NCBI RefSeq assembly: GCF_027580225.2
Contig: NC_073352.2
Location: forward strand, 4,032,501-4,096,500
Direction of reading: 5' to 3'
DNA: 64,000 bases
From: Misgurnus anguillicaudatus
Lineage: Eukaryota > Chordata > Actinopteri > Cypriniformes > Cobitidae
Below are positions 1 to 10,236 of the stretch, piece after piece (the first letter of the stretch is position 1; every line of letters begins with the position of its first letter). Below the pieces are notes generated by a model. It did no database searches. It was not told the DNA's origin and worked only from the letters and a program-made list of their open reading frames with translations. The translations under genes were made by a program, and so were the position numbers.

Positions 1-384
1 AGAAATGTTGAATAATTCAAATAAAGCAGTGTTTTTTTTTTACGGATTTTTGTTTTTTCACTGCCGCACGATACATAGTTAATTTAGCTATTTCTCTGAT
101 TTGCAAACATTTTAACATTTGATTCATTGCAACAAACAGAATCATAACTCATAACTAAGTCATTTGTTTGTTACTAAAGGCCCAAGTACACTTAGTATTT
201 TTTTATGTATGCAAGTGTTCCTACACAGTTGAATGCACAGCCTTGCAAAGTATTCTTCATTTGACTTAATTGCATACAGGCATTTGACGCATGTTCCTTG
301 TGACAAATTGCAATACCTTTAATGGCCAACATACTACACACTCTTGTATGTGCACGCGCAGTTACAAAAAGCGGGACATTTAGT
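1..384. other. Unassigned AT-rich sequence
   Basis: No open frame with recognisable protein character and no terminal repeats are seen. The stretch runs into the L2 LINE tail that follows. Confidence 0.5.
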
Positions 385-930
385 CATTTACATTTAGTTA
401 TTTAGCAGACGCTTTTGTCCAAAGCGACTTACAAATGAGGTAAACAATAGAAGCAATTATAGCAACACAAGAATAGCAATACATAAGTGCACTGGAAATA
501 GTCTCATCAAGTTCAACACAGTATACATAGACAACGTTTGGTTAGTAATTTTTTTTAAAGAAATGTACAGATAAAGAAAAAAGATCCTTTATTAGGAAGT
601 GAGGTAATGGCGGAAGAGATGGGTTTTTAGCCGAGTCTTAAAGATGGCTACAGAGTCAGCAGATCGTGTGACGACCGGCAGATCATTCCACAGTTGTGGA
701 ACAGCTCCTGAGAATGTACGCGCTAATATTTTTTCCCTTTTTGAGATGGCACCACAAGCCGTCGCTCGTTGGCAGCGCGCAGGGATGTGCATGTACTATT
801 CTGGTGACAAAATTTGTAGCACACATAAGGTCAGTATACGCTGACCCTCGCATACACGTAAAAAGAGACGTATACCCAGTAGTGCAGTAGCTTTCACACA
901 AGCTAGAATTTCCCAAACATGTCTGAAGTC
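385..930 (-). mobile_element. 5'-truncated L2-type LINE, 3' end
   Basis: Read on the minus strand, a reverse-transcriptase C-terminus is followed by a 3' UTR and then the tail shared by fish L2-clade LINEs and the SINEs that borrow it. The short frame at 592-792 ends in the residues LWNDLPVVTRSADSVAIFKT, the usual last segment of L2/CR1-like RT proteins, and stops at 592. Near 410-426 the minus strand can form a stem CGCTTT/AAAGCG with a five-base loop GGACA; the well-studied L2 tail loop is GGATA. The polymerase domain is absent, so this is a dead 5'-truncated copy. The outer 5' boundary is approximate. Confidence 0.75.
592..792 (-). pseudogene. L2 LINE reverse transcriptase C-terminal fragment
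   Basis: A 66-residue frame carrying only the extreme C-terminus of an L2-like LINE polyprotein. The W-N-x-L-P and F-K-T-R-L-K-T-H-L-F residue patterns identify it. No catalytic YxDD motif or endonuclease is present. The in-frame ATG at 792 is incidental, since upstream protein sequence was lost by 5' truncation. The stop at 592 fits the natural end of the protein, and the L2 tail lies about 170-200 bases further on. Confidence 0.7.
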
Positions 931-1454
931 GTCCTGAATTTAAGAATAAAATAGTGCGTCCCGTTTTGAATCAGTACACTCAGGATCGTTGCTTTGGAAG
1001 TCGATGGCGGAGGTAGCTTCAGATCTGTGTCCACCTCTGAAAGTTTCAAAGCTGATAAAAGCTAATGCAAAAGTATCTACAAGATTAAGCCAACTGCACT
1101 ATTTGTCGTCGAGTACTGTCTGAGGCGCTCGCTGGTTTGTCAGATGTGTGACACCAAGAAAGCATCATTCCCGCAATGCTTTTTACAGAAATCAAAGCAC
1201 TCTCACACAATTCAAGCATCTCCCGAGGTAGATAACACAGTGGAGTAACAGTTTTCTCCTTTTCACATATTACTTTTCAGTTTGTTTACATTACATTTCA
1301 AATGATGCCTATTGGTTAAGAAATAATGTCCTGTCACATCCTCGCGTTATAATATTTCTATATTAAGACTGAGATGTAGCCTATATAGTCAGACACATAA
1401 GCATTAATTTAATAAAAAAGTTGAAAGAGATATATTTTTAATACTGAATCTAGA
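931..1454. other. Unassigned sequence
   Basis: No coding signal, inverted repeats or known repeat ends are visible. It lies between the L2 fragment and the first nested transposon cluster. Confidence 0.4.
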
Positions 1455-1793
1455 GGTGGTTTCCCAAACAGGGTTTAGATTAATCCAGAACTTGGCCTTA
1501 GTTATACTAGGTAATTTAAGTGGTTTTTACAAACATACCTTACAAAAAACAATACTGGTGTGCTTCTTGACACAAAACAATGGCACTGATATATGTCAAG
1601 ATTAGGGATGGCGAAAACTAAAAATTGTCTCGACAGACCACCGAGGCTCATTAGCCGGTTGAAACCGGTTAACCGATAGTCCTATTAGTTTAAAATATGC
1701 TACGCTATTTAAAATAACAGCCATTTCGAGACGCACCTGCAATTTCGCAACTCTGTCGCATCTCTCTGCCGTTCTGCCTCCGGCGCACGCATG

Positions 1794-1828
1794 CACACAC
1801 ACACACACACCCACACACACACACACAG
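1794..1828. repeat. (CA)n microsatellite
   Basis: Alternating CA with one interruption (ccaca), inside the hAT element at 1603-4650. Confidence 0.95.
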
Positions 1829-2627
1829 CCCCGTCGCTGCCCTTGCATCACTTTTTGTAAATCCCCACTACAGGGCATAACATGAGTCCTGCAAACGCAG
1901 CGCCGAATCGGAGAACAAATGGCTGCTTAGTTTCGAAATGGTTTGGGTACAAGGTGATCGCGTTGAAAATAAAGGCGTTTGTTCAGCGTTAGCAGCTCAT
2001 TTGAAAATTGCCGCGGCTCATTTAAGAAAAGGACAGCTCCGAAGAAGCAAAGCGATGCTGCTTTAGTTTGAGGTAGTGCTAACAATAATAAAGAAAGAGG
2101 ATGATCATAATCACCTTATCTGTTACAACTGAAATGTAGATGTAATGTATTTCCAAATCTAAGCCCATCTTATGCGAAATGTTGCCTAATAGTCTATACA
2201 ATAAAACCATACACAATAAAATACACAATAAAACCAATGGATAAAACAGGCACCTTCAGAATGCGTAAAAGACGCACTGGCCAAAGCAGGGGTAACTCAC
2301 TGTGTGTGAGAAAGCATACGCATACGCTGAGTTTTATTCATTTATGTTGAGGTGCGTTCTAGTTAACAATGCAATGCAAGTGAACGCGCCGTGACGGCAT
2401 GCACAGACCGGTAATAATATTCTCTGCTATATTTGCTTTTTATTTACTGAATACATGCAATTGGTTGATGAAACATTTATTAACATTAAGATACAATTTA
2501 TACAAAACGAAATTTATTTGAAAAAATGCTTTCTACAAAGCAAAACTTAATTAAGTGGTAAAAATCATGTCTTAGGATTTACAAAAACAAAACTTAATCT
2601 ACACTTTACTGTTCGCGTAAAATACGT

Positions 2628-3930
2628 AAATGTTTTTTCTCAGGATTTTTCTCATTTTAATGGACTTTAACTCTTTCACCGCCATTGACGAGATATCTCG
2701 TCAATTAAGAGAGAACGCTTCCCCGCCAATGACGAGATTTTCCGTCTTTCCGCAATACCGCTATTATCCACCAGGTGGCGCCCTTCCGCAACTTTTTAAA
2801 CCCGGAAGTATTGCCCTATAGCAAGCTGCTGCATGTCCGTGTCTGTTTTAAAGATCGCTCTGAATGGGATCTCTATGAAAAGTCCGTCACAAAAATGGAA
2901 TTATCTCTGCTTTTTGCTCAAAATGTGGTGTTTTTGCAGAAACCTACCCATATTCAAAAGCTGATTACAAAAGAACTACTGAAGGTGGGATGAAACGTTT
3001 TTTTTTTTTTTTGAAAGCAGAGGGTCTGTTCTTTCATTTGGTATATTGTATGTTTATATATTTAAAGAAAAACATTTTCTGGAAGGCATTAAACTTTGGT
3101 GAAAATCATGAAAAACGCTGGTGCTGGCTAGCAACTTTTTTTAAAAACGCTGGCGGGGAAAGAGTTAATAGACACCAACAATTAATACTTAACTCAACAC
3201 ATAACAGTTTTTTTCAACGGAGTTTTAAAGGACTATAAACGATCCCAAACGAGGCATAAGGGTCTTATCTAGCAAAACGATTGTCATTTTTGACAAGAAA
3301 AATAACAAATATACACTTTTAAAGCACAACAACTGGTCTAGATCTGGTCGTGATGCGCCAGCGTGACCTCACACAATACGTCATGACGTCAAGAGGTCAC
3401 AGAGGACGAACGCGAAACTCCGCCCCAGTGTTTACAAGTGTGTTGAAAGAGGACCGTTCCTACATTGTTATATGTCAACTGATACAAATTAATGTCTTTG
3501 TGTCAGTTTATTGTTTACAATGGTCCGCAAATGTGCGTTTTATATATGTTACACATGACCTCCCTACGTCACTATGCATTTACGTTAGGTCGCGCTGGAC
3601 CGGGCCTAGACAAGAAGTTGTGGTTTAAAAGTGTATATTTGTTATTTTTCTTGTCAAAAATGACAATCGTTTTGCTAGATAAGACCCTTATGCTTCGTTT
3701 GGGATTGTTTATAGTCCTTTGAAACTCCGTTGAAAAAAACTGTTACGTGTTGAGTTAAGTGTTAATTGTTGGTGTCTATTAAAGTCCATTAAAATGAGAA
3801 AAATCCTGCAATGTTTTCCTCAAAAAACATAATTTCTTCTCGACTGAACAAAGAAAGACATCAACATTTTGGATGACATGGTGGTGAGTAAATTATCTGG
3901 ATTTTTCTTTTAAGAAAATGGAATATTCCT
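2628..3930. mobile_element. TTAA foldback MITE with long inverted arms
   Basis: Two arms of about 220-260 bp are inverted copies: 3169-3390 plus a piece left of 2670, against about 3560-3810. The right end reads ggaatattcct followed by TTAA, matching the abundant fish family that begins TTAA-AGGAATA. The left outer end is truncated. The centre holds a CRE-like tgacgtca near 3385. The left arm is interrupted by a second TTAA element (2671-3164). The right arm keeps the uninterrupted version (ctattaaagtccattaaaat) and so records the empty site. Confidence 0.75.
2671..3164. mobile_element. TTAA-flanked MITE, CTCTTTCCCCGCC ends (copy 1)
   Basis: Flanked by TTAA at 2667-2670 and 3165-3168. Ends are ctctttcaccgcca and its inverse tggcggggaaagag. 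The partner arm of the host foldback has a single TTAA at the same place, so the TSD is directly confirmed. A perfect 22-bp palindrome (attgacgagatatctcgtca plus at) lies just inside the left end, near 2683-2704. A second copy is at 39428-39834. The short frames inside are not convincing genes. Confidence 0.85.
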
Positions 3931-4195
3931 TTAATAATTTGGAACACAATCAGGAGAGACTTCAATTTTAATTATTTTATTGCTGTATTTTATTTACTAT
4001 TCAAATGAAGGAATTTACAGAAAAAGCCTGTTACTTTTCGCAAACCTTGTGAGCGTGTGAACCCAAACGCCGTGACCTCGCGCCAAATGTTTTTTATTGG
4101 TTTATTAAGTACAAACAGCCCGGCGAGTTATGAAAAAACTGAGTGTGAGGGATTTGTTCACTTCACGCAAAAATATCTTGGAAAGAGATGACTAA

Positions 4196-4515
4196 AGGCC
4201 AATTTATATTTTTGCGTTAGGTGCGCGTTATAGGTACGCCGTAACATACGCATAGACGCGAACCCTGTCGCCGTAGCCTTCACAGTACCTGACGTGCACC
4301 TCCTCAAAAATGTAACTACACGTCGAAACGACGCGGACCGCAAGATCTGTGATTGGTTGTCGTGAATGCATTGTGTTTCCTCCTACGCATTTCGGCGGTG
4401 TAACTGCAGAGCAACACAAACGCAGAAGTATAAATGCTCATGACGGCGTTGCCTACGTGCGTAGCGTCTGGCGTACCCTACGGCGTAACCCTGACGCAAA
4501 AGTATAAATTGGCTT
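4196..4515. mobile_element. PIF/Harbinger-type MITE with TAA target duplication
   Basis: Ends are aggccaatttatatttttgc and gcaaaagtataaattggctt. The 3-bp direct repeat taa (4193-4195 and 4516-4518) fits the PIF/Harbinger TWA target. The interior is CpG-rich and noncoding; the minus-strand frames across it are accidental. It sits in the hAT element, so it is younger than that insertion. Confidence 0.65.
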
Positions 4516-4853
4516 TAACTGTAGTAGCGTTTAGTCCATGTATAATAGCCTAATTTAGAGATCACTTTTTTAACCGACAACTGACAACTTTAACCGGTTA
4601 ACATTGATACAGTCAACCATCGGTCAAACGGTCAACGGTTAACATCCCTAGTCAAGATATGTTTTTAAATTAAGGCAGCTCAAACATGCATTTTATTGTA
4701 GGAGTAAAATAAACCCCGTCTAGGAAACTGCCCCATAATGTGAAGTGTCATGATCCTGTCAGCCCTGTATGTTTTTTATGTGTTTCATGTGACAGGGTCA
4801 TGGCAGCCCTCACTGTTGTCTTGTTTTGTGTGGAGAGTCACGTGGCCTGTGTT

Positions 4854-4873
4854 TGTGTGCCTCATGCTCTCCT
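4854..4873 (+). repeat. 20-bp direct repeat flanking an insertion (left copy)
   Basis: tgtgtgcctcatgctctcct occurs here and again at 5609-5628 without a mismatch, immediately outside a segment with inverted ends. It looks like a target-site duplication, but is far longer than the usual 2-10 bp of cut-and-paste elements. Confidence 0.8.
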
Positions 4874-5608
4874 AGGTGTGTTCGACATCGGCTGTGGCTG
4901 GATGTAACCGATAGGCGAGATTAGCCGCGTGCAGGCGGGGAGGAGCTGAAAACGGAGACGTGAAGTCGGACGCGTTGTGGTTCTCGTAGTTCGCGGCAAT
5001 TACGTCAAGCATGGCTGATCACGTGCCGTTTGCTTGCTTAATCGCATTAAACATGATTTGTAAGATGTAAACTACATAAAAAGTGAATTATACTGTTTTG
5101 AATGTCCGTGTATGAGCATGAGTGGAACTAAAGAGGCTTACAGCATCTGTTTTTACAATAATAAAGTTCAACATAAGCATATATTATTTAAATATCAATG
5201 TAGTGGGGTCTACGTTTTTTATCCAATTTATTTTGATGAAGATGACACAATATAACATCGCGACTACATGAAAAGAGCTTTAACTGTTATAAAAATACAG
5301 ATTTGTGAGCATTTGTGGAACTAAGGGCGTAAAAATAAGCACGAAACACACGTGATTGTTGTCATGTGGTGAATCCGACCAATCTTGAAACAGCTGTGTC
5401 GTCATTACAGCCCGTGCAGCTCCTCTTCGCGAACTGCGCTGGCTAACTCAGGCGGCTGATCTCGAACCGCTCTCGCTGTACTTAAAAACCATATGACACG
5501 TGCCTGCAGCGCCAGCTTAAGTCGGACAAAATTACTAACCAGAATGCACTGCTACAAGTCAGCCGCCGATCGGTCTGCGCAGCGCCGCATGAAGTTGAAC
5601 ACACCTTA
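4874..5608. mobile_element. Inverted-repeat element with an unusually long flanking duplication
   Basis: Left end aggtgtgttcgacatc and right end (inverted) taaggtgtgttcaacttc form short TIRs. The 735-bp interior has GC-rich ends (gcgccgcatgaagttgaaca) of a type scattered through cyprinid genomes. The perfect 20-bp direct repeat on both sides marks it as a discrete insertion into the repeat at 4746-5938. No transposase-like frame is seen. Superfamily unknown. Confidence 0.6.
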
Positions 5609-5628
5609 TGTGTGCCTCATGCTCTCCT
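5609..5628 (+). repeat. 20-bp direct repeat flanking an insertion (right copy)
   Basis: Identical to 4854-4873. The right-hand host sequence continues with gttttaagtcttgacc. Confidence 0.8.
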
Positions 5629-5989
5629 GTTTTAAGTCTTGACCCCGCCCCCTCGTTGCCTTGTTAATTATTCATTATTAGTTTACGCCCTTCACGTGTG
5701 TCCTCCTTCCCTAGTTTAGTTCTTCCCTATTTAAAGCCATTGTGTGTGATGTCCTGTGTCGGATCATTGTGTGTGTCACGTTTGACACTGTCATGGGTCC
5801 TGTTTTTTTTTGCCATGTCTTGGTGTATGTTATCATTTTTGCCTTGTTTACCCCCTCGGGTGTTTTTGTTATATAATAAAAGTCTTTTTGGTTGAGAGCT
5901 GTCTGCACTTGGGTTCTGTCTTCCCCATCCCTGACACTTAGGCTTATGCTTTAGTTGCCTATAATTGCCAAAATGCTAGATGAAAACTA

Positions 5990-6168
5990 AATAAAAACTC
6001 ATTCAAAATAAAAATGTAAAAAATAACTTGGATGTAGCAAGCTACTATTGCTGCAGTTTAGCTTGCTACATTTCCCAGGAGGGGAACCTTCAGTGTAGTG
6101 AAGCTTCATTAAATGTGGAGTAACTGGTAGCTTAGCTCACTACATTTTCCAAGTAGCTTGCCCAACAC
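5990..6168 (-). mobile_element. hAT-like repeat end (CAGTGTTGGG type)
   Basis: On the minus strand the segment starts cagtgttgggcaagctactt and continues through repeated gtagc motifs, as in common fish hAT-like repeats. The other end is not recognised, so it is treated as a fragment. Confidence 0.45.
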
Positions 6169-8102
6169 TGAGTACACCTGGGTCTTAAGACTACTGCTTG
6201 TTTTTTTGTTTAAACAGCTACAGAAAAAGACTACAAAATAAAAACAAATACGTCTTTTTTATATTTTGCCACAGCCAATCATTTAATTGCATCACATTCT
6301 ATTATTGCAAACACACAATATGTGTTGAAAATCTTTCAGTATTGGGGAAAGAAGCACAAGTCACTGCGGGATATTGTTTTCAGACATGTGCATGAGTGTT
6401 AAGAGATAAACCAACGATTAAGATTCTGACAGCAGCTTTAAGACGTGCCACAGAAAAATGTTTCTACAGCAGCGATCCAGCTCTTGATTCGATCTATCCA
6501 GTCACTGCACAGATCTTTTATACTTGTTTATTTAAGTGTTTTGCGGATCAGACTGTTCTTCTCATCCCCTATAAAAAGCCTCTGGCTTCACAGAAAGGGC
6601 TGCCCAACAGATTTCTTCGGCTAAAGTGACACGTCAGGGTCCGACGCGCTTGTATCGAGCAGATTGGGTGATTTCAGGCGGTTGGTCATCTTCCTCTCGG
6701 GTCTCTCTGCTGAGAAGATCCAGTGAGGTGTTAAAAGTTGATTAGGTGTCTAAAGGTCACATAGCAGAAGCTGTCACTATCCCAGAGGAGCGCAGTCACA
6801 AACCTAATGAGCCAAATCCCCCCGTATTTACTTAATGGTGCCTCTGTGCATTGGTCATAAAGACTCCAGTGTAGCGGCAAATGCACTAATTGACGAAAAC
6901 CCTGTAGCGAGAAAAGTTTATTGACAGAACAAAGATAGCCATCTTGATCATGCACGGTTACAACCATACAGCGTGCATGCAACGAAAAGGTCAGCTGTGT
7001 GATATGCAGTTATTGTACATCTAGTCGTAGATGTTTGTTTGATGGGATGTACACGATACGCATGGGCAATTAAACCGCAGCGATCGTTGATCTCACACAA
7101 ACACTTTAGGGCCTGTAGATTTATCAAACAGGCTTGGGCGTTCAGTCAATGTCACACAACATCACTTTGATACATTATCACGCAGTGTGATCAATACTTT
7201 TTTACTGCTTTCAATCATATCAGCCGTCCGAGGAATAATGTTTCGAAAGAAGCTGTATTTTAAACATTTGTTCTTGTTAAACCTGTATAAGTTAACGTTA
7301 TATATATACATGAATGGACTTTTGTCTGCGGTTAATCTGTTCTACTCATCCCTGTCATTTATCATCTATGACTTTGGATAAATGCATCCAGTCTAATATT
7401 AATGTTGAACGTGTGTTCCCCAGAGAGCTTCTTGGTTGTCATCTAAAGCTCATGAAAGCTGCTCTTAAATAAAGCTTGTCAATTTTTCTGTGAAGGGTAG
7501 GCTACCGGTCATAATTGTCCATCAGGTTTTGTCCCGAGACTCAAATCTATCATCTTGCCTCAGGAGACAAAGGTTCTTCTTCATTAAACTAAAGCTTTCT
7601 CTCCAGTGACTTTTGACCCTTGACTAATTCACTCTTTTGTTATTCATCTCATCGTCAGACTGGTGCATTATGGTCAATCTGTACCACAAGAGCATCCTGC
7701 TTTTATCATCCTTTTTCTTTTCAATTGCTCGACTTGTGCTAAATGACAAAAGAAAAAGCAATGTAAAAATGCAGCTAATGTCAAAGATCTGCTGTCTTTG
7801 ATGATCATTTCATAATGATTTAAAATATCTAGATATAATGTCAATATTAGTATTCAGTGTACACACCACTCGGCTCCGTTTAAAAACCTGTAAAGTGCTT
7901 TAAAATTAATACAGCTCACTAGGTTCAGGATCAGTGCTAGTATGTTAACCATGGTTACAATATTATAATGTAATATGAACTACGTACATTTGAGTCTGTA
8001 TTTGAAAATTAACTATCATGATAGATGTGACATGCTATATGTCAAATCTTTTCATTGTTAATAAAAGATGCAGAATTTTTTATATAGCCTACATCTTAAC
8101 TA
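6169..8102. other. Apparently unique sequence, no gene recognised
   Basis: No coherent exon, TIR pair or tandem repeat stands out. Small open frames (for example 6396-6629) lack codon character or recognisable domains. It may hold non-coding regulatory DNA, but nothing in the sequence alone shows this. Confidence 0.4.
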
Positions 8103-8640
8103 TTTTGGGGAGAGTAGGGGCGAAAGAAAAATTTTCAGAAAAATATAATTTTAAAAGATAATGATTTAGACAGAGATATATTTCTGCTGTGGTCTATCAA
8201 TACCAGGTGGAATTTTGAACAAATGTAAAATGACTTCAATATAATTTCACTTTGAACATAAGGAGCACATTGTTACTTTTGACCCTGTCAGCTGGGACAA
8301 AAGTAACACACAGGTGGGTCAAAAGTAACACAACAAAATAAGAAACAATTTTTGTGTTACACTTGTTTATAGTAAATATACATCACTATGAACTTGTGTA
8401 ACTGCAAACATATTTTGTTGTTTATCTTTGCGAAAAACAATTCATTTTAAATGTCTGTTTCATCAAATGTTTTAAAAAGCAACCGACAGTACAAACTTGA
8501 ATTGTTGAGAATAAAACATTTTGTCTAACAGTTTAAACACTATGATATAATGAAATATTAAATTAAATCAAATTATAATAAATTTTCAACATAATGCAAC
8601 AGTATTTAGTTTTCTGCCCTAACAAGTGTTACTTTCATCC
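8103..8640. mobile_element. MITE-like repeat (ggggcgaaag ends)
   Basis: Left gggagagtaggggcgaaag and right gtgttactttcatcctgac are imperfectly inverted. Internal repeats of ttacttttgaccc / gggtcaaaagtaac are present. I recognise it as a repeated fish sequence type. No TSD is evident. Confidence 0.45.
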
Positions 8641-9073
8641 TGACAGAAACTCATTTAAACTAAGGTGACCAGACGTCCCCGTTTTCGGGGACAGTCCTGT
8701 TATTTGGTGTTCTGTCCCCGACTGGAGCAGTCCGCGGAAATGTCCCCGTTTTACAGCACGCCCAAAACAACCAGCAAACACACCGAAAAACCCAATCAAC
8801 ATGTAGCCTTTGTAGTACCACACCGGAGCAATAATGTAATGATTATTTTCACCAGCAGAGGGGACCGCGAGCTACACTGGTTACTTGGTTGCGCGTCACT
8901 TTAGCGAAGAAGAATTTACTATGAGACACATGAGAAAGCGTCATCAAGTTATCATCAATCAAGTTATCATAAGATATGAAAACAGTCAAAGTTATCGAGG
9001 GTTAAGATACTAACTACTCATGTTAAATTAAAGTAATAAACTAATGAAGTGAACTGATCAAGGCATAGTACTG

Positions 9074-10103
9074 CACTGCAAACAATTATTCAAAGAAAAA
9101 TTTTCTTAGTATTTTTGTCTTGTTTTCATCAATAATATCAAAAAATTCCCAAATGAAGTTGTTTTTTCCTGATGAGCTAAACTTCCCAAGAAAATAAGTC
9201 TAGTTTTTAGACCAAAAATATCAAATTTAAAGGAACAGTATGTAGGATTGTGGCCAAAACTGGTATTGCAATCACAAAACTTGTGGCTAAAACCGGTCCT
9301 GCAAAACACAACTGGTGGCAATACACAAAATGACAACATAAACATCAGTTGAGGGCTGCAACTCCACTTTTTAAATGAAAATATCCTGGCCGGGCCACTG
9401 TTGTCAGTGATATAAGTATTTGAAATGAAAATGATTTCTTAATGTCTAGTGACATATCAGGGCCATTTTATGATTAATTGATATAAATTTCTTACATACT
9501 GTTCATTTAAGTGATTTTGTGCATAAAACAAAAAAACTTGAACATTTTCCTTAAACACTAAATTAATGCAGATTTTTTTGCTTGCTTTTTGCTTCAAATC
9601 ACTTAAATTTGATATTTTTGGTCTAAAAACTAGACTTATTTTCCCGGGTCGTTTTGCTCATCAAGAAAAAGTATCTTAATCTAAGAATTTTTAGATATTT
9701 TACTGAAAACAAGACAAAAATACTAAGAATTTATTTCTTGAAAACCATTAGTATTTTTGTCTTGTTTTCAGTACAAATATTATATAAAAAAAACTTAAAT
9801 CAGGATGCATTTTCTTGATGGAGAAAATAAGAAAATAAGTCTAGTTTTAAGACTGAAAATATCAAATTTGTGCTGAAAACAAGCAAAAAAAAAAAAAAAA
9901 AAAATTCTGCCAACACTTAATTCAATAAATAATTTCTTACCCCATTGGCAGATTTTTTTGCATGTTTAAAGCACAAATTCACTTCAATTTATAGTTTTTT
10001 GTCTAGATTTTTTTGTTAGGGGATTTTGCTTATCAAGAATTTTTAGATATTTGTACTAAAAAGAAGAGAAAAATACTATTAAGTAAGTCATTTTTTTGCA
10101 GTA
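9074..10103. mobile_element. CACTGCAA-type MITE, two adjacent units
   Basis: Outer ends cactgcaaacaattattc and tttttgcagt are inverted. Inside, motifs tagtatttttgtcttgtttt and its inverse (gaaaacaagacaaaaatact) occur at about 9107, 9703 and 9749, so either two elements lie side by side or one has an internal duplication. A third copy is at 41953-43253. A TTAA MITE (9231-9506) is nested in the first unit. Confidence 0.65.
9231..9506. mobile_element. TTAA MITE, AGGAACAG ends (copy 1)
   Basis: TTAA at 9227-9230 and 9507-9510. Ends aggaacagtatgtagg and cttacatactgttcat (inverted atgaacagtatgtaag). The second copy (43452-45578), in opposite orientation, carries a hAT at a point that this copy shows undisturbed. 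No coding potential. Confidence 0.8.
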
Positions 10104-10236
10104 AACCCACAACAATAAAAAGAAGAAAATTTTCAAAAAAACATTTTTTCCTCATTTTTATTTCATAGATAACAACTAATGAGATTTTAATGAGAACTAG
10201 GAAATTTCCTGGTTTTCATTTTAAAAATCTGGTCAC

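Larger units (their letters stand above)
1603..4650. mobile_element. hAT-type element with perfect 8-bp TSD
   Basis: Ends are TAGGGATG and CATCCCTA. The 8-bp target duplication gtcaagat is perfect (1595-1602 and 4651-4658), diagnostic of hAT transposition. Subterminal motifs near both ends (ggttgaaaccggttaacc; ttaaccggttaac) are also inverted. No intact transposase frame remains. The interior is occupied by a TTAA foldback element (2628-3930), a PIF-type MITE (4196-4515) and a CA microsatellite. The phrase encoding S-K-W-F-G-Y-K near 1936-1956 could be a BED-finger trace, but that is weak. Confidence 0.85.
1455..4734. mobile_element. Small TIR element (MITE), outermost layer of a nest
   Basis: The left end aggtggtttcccaaacaggg and the reverse complement of the right end (ggggcagtttcctagacggg) are imperfect terminal inverted repeats, continuing as GGTTTA. 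Without the internal hAT insertion the element is only about 230 bp, typical of a MITE. The interior (gggtttagattaatcc, accttacaaaaaacaatact) resembles a common fish repeat. No target duplication could be fixed, so the superfamily is unassigned. It hosts the 3-kb hAT element at 1603-4650. Confidence 0.6.
4746..5938. mobile_element. Interspersed repeat split by a later insertion
   Basis: Short inverted ends (tgtcatgatcc ... catccctgaca) enclose a T-rich, C-rich sequence of a style common in cyprinid repeats (ttgaccccgccccctcgttg, aataaaagtctttttggttg). The continuity of its middle is broken by the element at 4874-5608. No coding capacity is seen and no TSD could be fixed. Confidence 0.45.
8672..10236. 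mobile_element. TIR element (ggtgaccag ends) with inner MITEs
   Basis: The left end aaggtgaccagacg and the inverse of the right end (caagtgaccagatttt) match over the first dozen bases. The interior is largely filled by the CACTGCAA-type MITE(s) at 9074-10103. No coding capacity and no clean TSD. Confidence 0.5.

Noticed and set aside
3375..3400. CRE-like tgacgtca as a host promoter element
   Set aside because: It lies in the middle of a foldback MITE, and nothing indicates a host transcription start nearby.
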